A DNA stretch of 11,107 nt from assembly GCA_023396665.1 (NCBI GenBank), contig JAEWVL010000332.1, forward strand, positions 1 to 11,107, in the 5' to 3' direction. A program made the translations under genes and the position numbers. Below the pieces are notes generated by a model, which did not search any database, was not told where the DNA came from, and worked only from the letters and a program-made list of their open reading frames with translations. This document shows, in pieces, positions 1 through 6,674 of the stretch (the stretch's first letter is position 1; every line of letters starts with the position of its first letter). The DNA is from Spirochaetota bacterium. GTDB lineage: Bacteria; Spirochaetota; UBA4802; JAFGJZ01.

Positions 1-410
1 GTACCCGCCCCACCCTCACCGTAAACATAGGTTCCTTGCGGGCTAAAAATTCTGTTTTCTTCGAAATTACGAATATGAATTTCTCGTTGGGCAACGTCAA
101 GGCCCTGCTCCAGAACCGTAACGTCAAAACCCGCCATGGCCAGTACAAGTGAACAGAAATATCCGGCCGGGCCGTAACCGACGACGATTACTTTTTTCCC
201 TTTGACACACGGTGTAACCGAGAGAATTTCCCCTCGATTCGGACCAATTGAAAGTCGCCATACAATATTGCGATGATTTCTCGCATCCAGACTTTTCACG
301 AGAATCGCGAAGGGACTTTTTCCTATACGGGAGACAACAGCTGCATTGAGATCAGCATCGCTATATTGTACAGGAAGAGAAATCTCAAATGGCATAAAAT
401 GATCATTCAT
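1..410 (-). CDS. FAD-dependent dehydrogenase, COG2509-like (N-terminal part, cut by window edge)
   Basis: 136 residues are visible and the gene continues past base 1. The first ~70 residues form a small domain containing SPFAILVKSLDAR, which resembles the N-terminal domain placed before the Rossmann fold in COG2509 'uncharacterised FAD-dependent dehydrogenases'. It is followed by a dinucleotide-binding motif VIVVGYGPAG (about 74-83), the strand end TVLEQG (about 98-103) whose Glu should bind the FAD ribose, and YGEGGAG at the cut end, matching the family's F/YGEGGAG-TFSDGKL region. The protein is probably cytosolic; its substrate is unknown to me. The start ATG lies 14 bases after the TPR gene's stop, and TAGGA at that stop is a weak ribosome site, so translation is likely coupled. 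An in-frame ATG at 395 (MPFEIS) is a possible alternative start. I infer co-transcription with the M23 and TPR genes upstream. The family call is fairly firm; the biochemical function is not. Confidence 0.8.
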   Translation of the reverse strand, partial: MNDHFMPFEISLPVQYSDADLNAAVVSRIGKSPFAILVKSLDARNHRNIVWRLSIGPNRGEILSVTPCVKGKKVIVVGYGPAGYFCSLVLAMAGFDVTVLEQGLDVAQREIHIRNFEENRIFSPQGTYVYGEGGAG

Positions 411-424
411 CAGACGATGGTGTC

Positions 425-1510
425 CTAGCGTTTCAGTTTCTCGTACAAATCTTTAGCCAGGGGTTTGTCCGGCTCAATTCTCAAGGCCGTTTCCACAAAT
501 TCAAGAGCCTTCGCCTTATTATTATGCCGTTCATAGAGTTGTGCAAGCAATAAAAGTGCATCAACATTATCCGGATCGGTTTCAATCAATAAAACGAGAG
601 CCCGCTTCGACTCGACATCCTCTCCGCTGTGGAACGCAAATAGTCCAAGATGGTACAGAACGACCGGGTTTGACTTAAACAAGGCTGCAGCCTCTCGCGA
701 AAACAGCAGCCCTTCATCAATATATTTCTTTCTATTCTGCGCAGAAAGTCTATCATCTTCAAATCCCTTGTAAGAACATATTTCAAGCAGACTTTTATAT
801 AGTTGAAAACGATCCTCATTATCGTAAAGATATCCTCTTGCCGCATAGGACAGCCTGAACTCCTTTTCTGCATAATCAACCATGTTTTTATAGTAGTATA
901 TTTGACCAAGTGCCAGGTGACTTTCCGGATGATTCTTATTGATGGCAAGCGCTTTTTCATAGTGGATAATCGCCTGAGCAGTATCTCCGCTGTTACGAAA
1001 ATAGTCACCTCGTGTTTTGTAAATGTAAGCGTAACGGGAATTACTTTCAGTCACCCTTTGTACAACCAGAAAATTTTTCTTTACCAGCTTGAAATTACCG
1101 TAGCCGACACCGATATGACCGAACGATACACTCGGAAGAATCGATACAAGCGTCACTTTTGCCACAATGAGATGGTTATCATTAATAACGTATAATTCAT
1201 CGCCGGCAAGCAGACCGTCACTGTTGTCTAGAATCATCGTTATTTTGCTGCGTCCTTCTGAACTCTGATGAAGTTCGCTCGCACCGATCTCCCGAACCCC
1301 GAGAGAATCGACCCGACCGCGCATAACGGCATCCCATCCGGTCACATCAGTTTCAGAATAAAATATTTTTGTCGAATTGTTTTTTTGGGAAACAAAACCG
1401 GCCGATAAAAAATTCGGCAGCAGCAAACAAATCAAACATACCATAAGGGGGATCATAATCCCCCTCTTTGTCACATTTATTGAATCAATCTTTTTGATTC
1501 TTACTAACAT
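425..1510 (-). CDS. Exported TPR-repeat protein
   Basis: 361 residues. A basic N-terminus (MLVRIKK, KRG) leads into a hydrophobic stretch at about 19-36 ending LSA, a plausible signal peptide with cleavage near residue 37, so the mature protein is probably periplasmic. Residues about 60-155 look beta-rich (GDELYVIND, IVAKVTLVSILPS) and may form a small barrel domain. From about 160 onward there are tetratricopeptide repeats: about 160-193 (ending AIIHYEKALAINKNHP), 194-227, 282-315 and 316-349 (ending ALRIEPDKP), with a less regular helical stretch between. TPRs are protein-protein scaffolds, so this is likely an envelope assembly or binding factor. The specific partner cannot be read from sequence. 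The start is supported by GGGAAGGA about 9 bases upstream. The stop of the LysM/M23 gene lies only 24 bases before this start, so the two probably share a message and perhaps a job in cell-wall remodelling; that last point is inference. Confidence 0.85.
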   Translation of the reverse strand: MLVRIKKIDSINVTKRGIMIPLMVCLICLLLPNFLSAGFVSQKNNSTKIFYSETDVTGWDAVMRGRVDSLGVREIGASELHQSSEGRSKITMILDNSDGLLAGDELYVINDNHLIVAKVTLVSILPSVSFGHIGVGYGNFKLVKKNFLVVQRVTESNSRYAYIYKTRGDYFRNSGDTAQAIIHYEKALAINKNHPESHLALGQIYYYKNMVDYAEKEFRLSYAARGYLYDNEDRFQLYKSLLEICSYKGFEDDRLSAQNRKKYIDEGLLFSREAAALFKSNPVVLYHLGLFAFHSGEDVESKRALVLLIETDPDNVDALLLLAQLYERHNNKAKALEFVETALRIEPDKPLAKDLYEKLKR

Positions 1511-1534
1511 CGGTCAATATCCTTCCCGTTCAAG

Positions 1535-2749
1535 CTACAACATTCGAACAGGGTTCAGTGGAGTATCATATTTTCTTATTTCAAAATGCAGATGAGCACC
1601 GGTTGTCAGTCCTGTATTGCCAGAAAGCGCAATTTCCTGATTCTGCTTTACCTGCTGGTGTTCGGCTACCTTTGATTCCGCAAGATGCGCATACACGGTC
1701 AGGTAATTGTTCTCATGTCTGATAACAACCATGTTCCCGTAACCTTCTTTCCAGCCGGAAAAAATGACTTTTCCTGCTGCGGCAGCTTTCACCGAAGTCC
1801 CTTCAATTACACAGATGTCAATACCGTTGTGAAACATTTCTTCACCGTATATCGGACTGACGCGTTTTCCGAAACCGGAACTGATTTCTCCGTGAGCCGG
1901 CCAGACGAACTGTTTGTTCTTTACGACAGCTTTCAATGAACTGTCTTCTTTTTCCGTTAACGCCGCTAAAGTCTCTTGCTCTTTTTCGAATTTACTTTCT
2001 TTCGCTTCGGATGCAAGTGAACTACCCTCAGATTGAGATGACTTTTCATCAGTGCTCACAGCAACCATAGCGGAAACAACTTCTTTAGGTGCCGGGCTTA
2101 CTTCTTCAATCTCTGTGGCATCGGGCAGAAAAATGGTGGATCCAGCCAAAAGATGCTTTCCTATAGCGTTGGTTTCATGGATGCTCTTTTGCGATATTTT
2201 ATACTTCAGAGCCAACTCCGAGAGCGTATCCCCGTCTTTCACCCTGTAACTGAATCCCTGTTTGGTCAGAATATCAAGATTTTTCCCCGGCCGAATCTGA
2301 TCGGGATTTGTAAGCGAATTACTGGCTATTATCAGAGTGTAATCGGTCTCGTATTTTTTTGCCAGTTTCCAAATTGAATCACCCTTTTGTATTTCGTGAC
2401 GTCTTACATGCCATTTTTTATCTTTTTTCCTTAACTGTTCCAACAGGGAATCGTTCGAGGGTTTTACCTTGAGTGTTTTTACTTCTTCACTCTCATCCAA
2501 AAAACTGTCATCATAATATATTTTTCCTGTTTCACCCGTGATTTCATCCTTAAGCGGGTCGCTAACAGTATCTGACAAAGTGTCTTCGGCAAGACTGTTT
2601 AATATATATAAATCCGCGACTTCAACGAACTCTTCACCGGAAGCGGTTCCTTTCAGAAGATATACCGAACCGGTAGCAGCGAAAAGGGTAACCCCCGTAA
2701 TGATGGTTACAATGAGAAAACCGTATAATATGAGCAATCTGTCCCGCAT
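1535..2749 (-). CDS. LysM-containing M23 metallopeptidase (peptidoglycan endopeptidase)
   Basis: 404 residues. An N-terminal hydrophobic segment (about 5-32) is a signal anchor or signal peptide. An acidic linker (about 38-110) is followed by two LysM domains at about 117-161 (HEIQKGDSIWKLAKKY) and 167-209 (YRVKDGDTLSELALKY), which bind glycan. A Ser/Glu-rich linker (about 215-275) leads to a C-terminal M23 (LytM/NlpD-type) domain at about 281-404. All active-site residues of the family are present: H307 and D311 (HNGID), H355 (YAHL), and H386/H388 (HLHFE). It should therefore be a working zinc endopeptidase that cuts peptide cross-links in the periplasm, unlike the inactive NlpD/EnvC activators. 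The ribosome site is weak (GGGAACGGATT before ATG). It heads a run with the TPR protein 24 bases downstream. The family call is very secure; the exact bond cut and the cell-cycle role are not known. Confidence 0.95.
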   Translation of the reverse strand: MRDRLLILYGFLIVTIITGVTLFAATGSVYLLKGTASGEEFVEVADLYILNSLAEDTLSDTVSDPLKDEITGETGKIYYDDSFLDESEEVKTLKVKPSNDSLLEQLRKKDKKWHVRRHEIQKGDSIWKLAKKYETDYTLIIASNSLTNPDQIRPGKNLDILTKQGFSYRVKDGDTLSELALKYKISQKSIHETNAIGKHLLAGSTIFLPDATEIEEVSPAPKEVVSAMVAVSTDEKSSQSEGSSLASEAKESKFEKEQETLAALTEKEDSSLKAVVKNKQFVWPAHGEISSGFGKRVSPIYGEEMFHNGIDICVIEGTSVKAAAAGKVIFSGWKEGYGNMVVIRHENNYLTVYAHLAESKVAEHQQVKQNQEIALSGNTGLTTGAHLHFEIRKYDTPLNPVRML

Positions 2750-2896
2750 AATCCGTTCCCGCCATTATTATGACTCTTATTACAATTATCGGCTATTTTC
2801 ACCGGTTGTTATATAAAGGAACTTGTGAAATTACTTTTTTGATTATTAATACATAATTCTGATTACAACATGATCTATTACATCACGATTATCTTC

Positions 2897-2925
2897 ATTA
2901 TCTCGTCTTCATTGTTATTTATGAA
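2897..2925 (-). promoter_or_regulatory. Candidate sigma70-type promoter for the M23-TPR-FAD gene run
   Basis: On the minus strand, TTCATA (2925-2920) is separated by exactly 17 bases from GATAAT (2902-2897). That is 4/6 and 5/6 matches to the -35 and -10 consensus. It would start transcription near 2890 and give a leader of about 140 bases. It is the best-scoring pair I found in this intergenic region, but the region is AT-rich and the call is tentative. Confidence 0.35.
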
Positions 2926-3038
2926 CGACACAATACCCGGGATAAATAATTACGTAGTAAATGAGTGTAGTGTTTTATAGTTTTTTTTGCAACACTGATG
3001 GGATAGGCGTGAATCTGACGCAGTAAACGACCGGGCAA

Positions 3039-3060
3039 GCGGCTGTTTGCAAGCAGCCGC
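3039..3060 (-). terminator. Hairpin after the DUF192 gene, possible terminator lacking a U tract
   Basis: GCGGCTG pairs perfectly with CAGCCGC across an 8-base loop, 17 bases after the DUF192 stop codon. The GC-rich stem and its position fit an end-of-operon hairpin. However, the bases that follow on the minus strand (TTGCCCGGTC) are not T-rich, so it may be an RNA-stabilising or Rho-assisted 3' end instead of a classic intrinsic terminator. Confidence 0.4.
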
Positions 3061-3076
3061 AAGTGAATATCCTTCG

Positions 3077-3553
3077 TTATTGTTTCGAGCTGCCCTGTTT
3101 GATACAAGCCGAGATATCGACACGGTTTCCTTTTGAAATACCATGCCTGTCAAAAAAATTCTGATTCACTTCAAGAGCGTAACGTACTTTCTTTGATGAG
3201 GGATACAAAATACTGTCATCAACGGGCGCCATTTTGATGATATCCTGAATAATGAAATCCCGGTCTATATAGGCGATGGCAAGAGGTATGGTGACATTTT
3301 TCATCCAGAAGGTCAAGAGCTGATCATCTTCAAAAACGAAGAGCATACCGCTATGCTCCGGCAACTCCTTTCTGTGCATCAGGCCCTTGGCTCTGGACTG
3401 TCTGGTCGCGGCAATTTCAACAGACAGCGCAACCCCATCCCCCTTGCTGTTGTATACAAGCAAAGAGCACTTCGCCAGGGATGATTGCGCAATAAGCAAC
3501 ACAGATAAAAAAATGCCGCAGACCAGAACCAATAAACGCAGTTTAAAACGCAT
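3077..3553 (-). CDS. Secreted DUF192 family protein
   Basis: 158 residues. A signal peptide (basic MRFKLR, then a hydrophobic core to about residue 21, ending AQSSLA) predicts export. The rest is a complete DUF192 (COG1430) domain with the family hallmarks in order: VEIAATRQSRAKGLMHRKELP (about 45-65), GMLFVF (69-74), FWMKNVTIPLAIAYID (82-97), IKMAPVDD (106-113), and YALEV (125-129) followed by GISKGNRVDI (138-147). The biochemical role of this family is unresolved; exported versions are common next to envelope genes. The start ATG lies inside the end of the upstream barrel gene (11-base overlap), with GGA about 8 bases before it, so translation is probably coupled. A cysteine at residue 29 follows LAK; Lys at -1 does not fit a lipobox, so signal peptidase I cleavage after SLA is more likely than lipidation. 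It is likely the last gene of the operon, with a hairpin downstream. Confidence 0.92.
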   Translation of the reverse strand: MRFKLRLLVLVCGIFLSVLLIAQSSLAKCSLLVYNSKGDGVALSVEIAATRQSRAKGLMHRKELPEHSGMLFVFEDDQLLTFWMKNVTIPLAIAYIDRDFIIQDIIKMAPVDDSILYPSSKKVRYALEVNQNFFDRHGISKGNRVDISACIKQGSSKQ

Positions 3554-4337
3554 CGGTGTATTCCACTTTTATGATACGGTTGGGAGTCTTTCCCCGTTGC
3601 ATGAGAACATCGAGTTCAAGACCGACCTTGGTAAAAATATTATAACGAAAACCGGCATTGTATAACCAGTCCTGACTTCTGGATAGATCATAATAAATCC
3701 GTTCTGTCTCACCTTTTATTACGAAATACTGACCTAGCGGAATATCAAGTGACACAAAGTACGAAGAATCTTTCGGCTGATAATCCGGCTGCACCGGTAC
3801 TCGAAAACCGAAACTGAAATGCTGTTCATCATCAAAAAGATATATCGGTTTTGTTACGACAAAATATGGCCCGTAAATCATACGATTATAGGGTTCACGG
3901 GTACGATACTCATCGCCGTCATCGTCGGTCTTAACAACACTATGCGTTGAACCCATATAAAAGGCATCGAAACCAAAGGAGACCGATATCGGAAAACTTT
4001 CCACACCATCAGTCAGTTTGAACTTTGCGATAACACCGGGAACATTCGGCCGAATCTTCTCTCTTCCGATCGCATTTTCAACATCGAATGAGACTCCTAG
4101 ATAAAACTGATCGGTTAATCCTACAAAGGTTCTGAAATCAAGACCGCCACCGTCATAGGCGAAAAGTCCGAACTGATAGGTTCCATGCCCGATGGTATAG
4201 GCGGTTGGCGTATTAATTTCCGCTGTGTATCTCGAAAACTGCTGCGCTGTCAGCTGAAAAGTCGTCATAATACACACACAGAGTATAAACAGGTAGTTTC
4301 TGCAGACTGCGATACATTTTTTCCGTTTGTTTTCCAT
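3543..4337 (-). CDS. Predicted outer-membrane beta-barrel protein
   Basis: 264 residues of no family I can name. A signal peptide is evident (basic MENKRKK, hydrophobic core about 14-30, likely cleavage after QLTA). The mature part is a series of alternating, aromatic-rich strands typical of small outer-membrane barrels, for example TYQFGLFAYDGGG, FYLGVSFDVE, FPISVSFGFDAFYMG, YGPYFVVTKPIYLF, HFSFGFRVPV, YFVIKGETERIYYDL, WLYNAGFRYNIF and VGLELDVLMQRG. It ends in Phe (YTDAF), as outer-membrane proteins recognised by the BAM machinery usually do. The strands suggest roughly 8-12 transmembrane segments. It follows the UPF0164 gene after 107 bases and overlaps the DUF192 start by 11 bases. Its ribosome site is weak (GGTAGAG). 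It could be a structural or small pore protein; no ligand can be inferred. Confidence 0.75.
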   Translation of the reverse strand: MENKRKKCIAVCRNYLFILCVCIMTTFQLTAQQFSRYTAEINTPTAYTIGHGTYQFGLFAYDGGGLDFRTFVGLTDQFYLGVSFDVENAIGREKIRPNVPGVIAKFKLTDGVESFPISVSFGFDAFYMGSTHSVVKTDDDGDEYRTREPYNRMIYGPYFVVTKPIYLFDDEQHFSFGFRVPVQPDYQPKDSSYFVSLDIPLGQYFVIKGETERIYYDLSRSQDWLYNAGFRYNIFTKVGLELDVLMQRGKTPNRIIKVEYTDAF

Positions 4338-4367
4338 AACTCTACCATATGCTGTAATTTAATAACA

Positions 4368-4388
4368 GTTTGCCAAGAGCGTGCAAAC
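4368..4388 (-). repeat. Inverted repeat upstream of the small barrel gene
   Basis: GTTTGC (4368-4373) and GCAAAC (4383-4388) form a perfect 6-base stem with a 9-base loop. It sits in the 107-base gap between the UPF0164 and barrel genes. On the minus strand it is followed by TGTTATTAAATT, which is only partly T-rich, so it could be a weak partial terminator or an RNA processing hairpin that tunes expression of the two downstream genes. Confidence 0.35.
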
Positions 4389-4392
4389 CCGT

Positions 4393-4425
4393 GGCGCGTC
4401 TGTAAAAAGAATAGACCTGAGCGCC
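4393..4425 (-). repeat. Bulged hairpin downstream of the UPF0164 gene
   Basis: GGCGC (4393-4397) pairs with GCGCC (4421-4425), and the adjoining GTCT (4398-4401) pairs with AGAC (4413-4416), leaving a 4-base bulge and an 11-base A-rich loop. The nine paired bases lie about 20 bases past the UPF0164 stop. No T tract follows. Together with the hairpin at 4368-4388 it suggests a structured intercistronic region; function is inferred only. Confidence 0.35.
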
Positions 4426-4444
4426 CCTCTTATTGTCGGCAGCT

Positions 4445-5665
4445 TTATTGTTCCGGTTGAATTGGGCTATCAGGTGTAGCCGGTACTTCCGGTGAAGAAG
4501 CGGATTCTTCTTCACTGTTTTCGATCTGTAATTTCTTTAATTTCTGTATATCATCAATTTTACGATCAATTGATTTGTTATAGGGATTAAGGCTTTTAGC
4601 CTTTTTAAATGACTGCAGCGAACTCTCATAATCATCCCGGACAAAAGCTTCAATGCCCTCACGATAAAGCCGGTCACTCTCTCGCATATCCGAAAAGCTG
4701 ACCTTTGGAGCAAGTTGTATGGAAAAACCGACCGCGTACACGGGACCGAATTCTCGGGTGTTGGCAATCGCTATGTCCATCTTAAAGGCAATTTTCTGTA
4801 TCGCGTAATAGAATCCGCTACCGAAGGTATAGGTTCCGCCATCATTAAGTCGGTATCCCGCTCTGAAAAAGATTAGATCCATGTAATCGAACTCGGCTCC
4901 GCAGTTCATCTCAAAGCTTTCGTTGAATCCGTAGGTAAAATCGTAAGAATCGGAAAAATCAATCAGGTTTTCATTCAAATCAATCGCAAGCCGGGCCCAG
5001 TCGCTTGGTTGATAAGATACACCGCTTCTGAACTTTCTCGGCAATGGATCATTCTCAACCCTGGTCCCGAAATTCTGAAATGAGACACCTATTGTCAGAT
5101 TCTCCGGAGGGGCGGCGAGAGGGCTGTAAACACTGAAACGCTGTAACACACCGATATCAACCGCCGCCGAATGTGTAGTCAATGTATCGATTCTCTGATA
5201 GATGTATTTTGTCTTCACACCAACCGAAAAAGTTGAGAAGGACATCGCATATCCCACCCCTATAACCGAATTCATAAAATTTACTGAACCGGTTTTCTCG
5301 CCGTTCACATCAATTTTATCAAAAGGAGGTACCCAGAACATGGCGCTGTCAGAATATACAGTGCCGTAGGAAAGCGGCCAACCGATCATCACCGTCTCGA
5401 AACGCGAATCGGAGATCAACTCGTGATGCGAAAAGGAAGCCTCCTGCACGTTCAGACCGGAGGCAAGGGCGGGATTATAATAGGCATTGTTCAAATCGCC
5501 CAATACGGCACAACCTGTTTCACCCATTCCCATCGCACGAACCGAAGTACTGAGCTCCAGAAAATCAGCACCCGATATCCCCCTCGTCCCCTCAGCGTAC
5601 AAAGGATAATAAAATACGCCAACTAAAAGAAGGATCAGACTAATGATCGAGAAAATCTTATTCAT
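4445..5665 (-). CDS. UPF0164 / PorV-like outer-membrane protein with C-terminal TPR
   Basis: 406 residues. A signal peptide (about 1-24, ending LYAEG) is followed by the family's entry motif, SGADFLELSTSVRAMGMGET (about 31-50), and NNAYYNPALASGL (59-71). Both are typical of UPF0164 proteins, which are FadL/PorV-like 14-strand barrels and include several Treponema pallidum outer-membrane proteins. Alternating barrel strands continue to about residue 318 (AVGFSIQL). The remaining residues are not barrel: a TPR-like helical pair at about 329-362 (YREGIEAFVRDDYESSLQSFKKAKSLNP), a short charged coil to about 380, and an acidic, Pro-rich tail ending PIQPEQ. FadL-type proteins move hydrophobic compounds, while PorV acts as an adaptor for secretion; which applies here is unknown. 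No clear ribosome site precedes the ATG, and the previous stop is 20 bases away, suggesting translational coupling to the 318-residue protein. The family call is strong. Confidence 0.88.
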   Translation of the reverse strand: MNKIFSIISLILLLVGVFYYPLYAEGTRGISGADFLELSTSVRAMGMGETGCAVLGDLNNAYYNPALASGLNVQEASFSHHELISDSRFETVMIGWPLSYGTVYSDSAMFWVPPFDKIDVNGEKTGSVNFMNSVIGVGYAMSFSTFSVGVKTKYIYQRIDTLTTHSAAVDIGVLQRFSVYSPLAAPPENLTIGVSFQNFGTRVENDPLPRKFRSGVSYQPSDWARLAIDLNENLIDFSDSYDFTYGFNESFEMNCGAEFDYMDLIFFRAGYRLNDGGTYTFGSGFYYAIQKIAFKMDIAIANTREFGPVYAVGFSIQLAPKVSFSDMRESDRLYREGIEAFVRDDYESSLQSFKKAKSLNPYNKSIDRKIDDIQKLKKLQIENSEEESASSPEVPATPDSPIQPEQ

Positions 5666-5685
5666 ATACGGGGCGCAAACCGGGC

Positions 5686-6642
5686 TTATCCCGTCGGGGT
5701 GGAAACGATGAAATTCAGCAATTGCTGTTCGCTTCTGATCGGAAGTTCGGAGAGAACATACTTTCGTTCGCTTTTTACACGCAAATCAAGATAAAATGAC
5801 TGCAAAGACTGAATATCGGCCTGAGAAGCGAAAATTACGATTCCCCTTGAAGAAAACAGATAAAGATGAGAAAGGTTCGAGAGTGTTTTTGAAAGTTCCT
5901 CTTTCACCGCCACAAGCTGTTCATATGTAACGCCGTTTCCCTTAAGGAAAAACCATGCCGAACTTTTAGAAGAGTGATAGAGTGCGGAGATATGCATCGA
6001 AGCCATAATTCCCTCAGCACCCGGCACTATCTGAGCACGAATTGAAGAGGATAAAACAAAAAGAATAAACTCCCGCGAAAAGCAGATTGCATCCACAAGC
6101 AATTCTCTCTCTCTACCGGAGAGTTCTGTTGTAAAGGCAATCAACGGCAAGGGGGGAAATGAATCGAGTGAGTTCTTCGTCATTCTGAACAAGGCGACAT
6201 TGCCGGTCAGATATACCGCCCCGTCATAAAAATATTCATGAAAAGGGTCTACACCTTTATCAGAAAAAAACGGAGCGGCAATCAACGGGGGAAAAGCGGC
6301 ATCATCCGACTTTGTAATGACAGCATAGGATTTTCTTGCAAGTTCATAATTATACAGGGCGAAATTGCTGACCCCAAGGCCGGATAAAAGCGTAATTATC
6401 GCTCCCATTCCCGTTTTTTTCGCATCTTCGGTACCCCGCAGGCTGCCCTGCCCCTGAAGATCATTCACAATACGGTAAAAAAGAGCGTGGTATTCACGCA
6501 CAAGCGCACTTGCATCGTCATCGCTGCTCCCGCGTGAAACCACAACTTTCTCGATAAGTCCCTTCAACTCAGCCGTAAAGGCACGTGCTTTCAGAGCCTG
6601 CAGTTCTTCTTCGTTAAAGTTGTCACCGTTTTGCTCGCCCAT
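5686..6642 (-). CDS. Conserved-looking hypothetical protein, 318 residues
   Basis: I do not recognise a family. There is no signal peptide: the N-terminus is hydrophilic and acidic (MGEQNGDNFNEEELQALK), so it is probably cytosolic. Residues about 10-70 look helical and charged, a Gly/Leu-rich stretch follows (TGMGAIITLLSGLGVSNFALYNYELARKSY split around residues 83-108), and the remainder alternates strands and helices (AVYLTGNVALFRM, PLIAFTTELSGRERELLVDAI, REFILFVLSSSIRAQIV, LYLFSSRGIVIFAS). The long hydrophobic stretch near FILFVLSSS is too short and too interrupted for a confident membrane segment. The pattern would be compatible with a GAF/PAS-like or roadblock-like sensory fold, but no diagnostic motif supports that. 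It sits 32 bases after lgt and 20 bases before the UPF0164 gene, so it is likely co-transcribed with envelope genes. The ribosome site is modest (GGCGGA about 9 bases upstream). Codon-level continuity and tight spacing make it a real gene. Confidence 0.8.
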   Translation of the reverse strand: MGEQNGDNFNEEELQALKARAFTAELKGLIEKVVVSRGSSDDDASALVREYHALFYRIVNDLQGQGSLRGTEDAKKTGMGAIITLLSGLGVSNFALYNYELARKSYAVITKSDDAAFPPLIAAPFFSDKGVDPFHEYFYDGAVYLTGNVALFRMTKNSLDSFPPLPLIAFTTELSGRERELLVDAICFSREFILFVLSSSIRAQIVPGAEGIMASMHISALYHSSKSSAWFFLKGNGVTYEQLVAVKEELSKTLSNLSHLYLFSSRGIVIFASQADIQSLQSFYLDLRVKSERKYVLSELPIRSEQQLLNFIVSTPTG

Positions 6643-6674
6643 CGTTTAATTCCGCCGTTTTTTTACTATCTTGA

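Larger units (their letters stand above)
2750..3076 (-). other. AT-rich intergenic region between the DUF192 and M23 genes
   Basis: 327 bases with no convincing gene on either strand; the short open frames here lack ribosome sites and recognisable protein features. It holds a hairpin just after the DUF192 stop (3039-3060), an eight-base T run on the plus strand (2981-2988), a candidate promoter for the M23 gene (2897-2925) and an AT-only inverted repeat of 8 bases (TTATTTAT at 2915-2922 with ATAAATAA at 2942-2949). A second, weaker promoter-like pair reading toward the M23 gene is TTGCAA (2987-2992), 17 bases, TACACT (2964-2969). In sequence this AT-rich, chance matches are common. Confidence 0.6.

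Noticed and set aside
803..1195. Plus-strand open frame of 130 codons
   Set aside because: It lies wholly inside the TPR gene on the opposite strand, has no ribosome site, and its translation shows no domain or signal pattern.
2919..3153. Short minus-strand open frames reaching into the intergenic region below the DUF192 gene
   Set aside because: They are out-of-frame readings of the DUF192 3' end and AT-rich spacer, with no ribosome site or protein-like composition.
3077..3553. DUF192 protein as a lipoprotein (Cys 29)
   Set aside because: The residue before the cysteine is Lys (SLAKC), which does not fit a lipobox; ordinary signal peptidase cleavage after SLA fits better.
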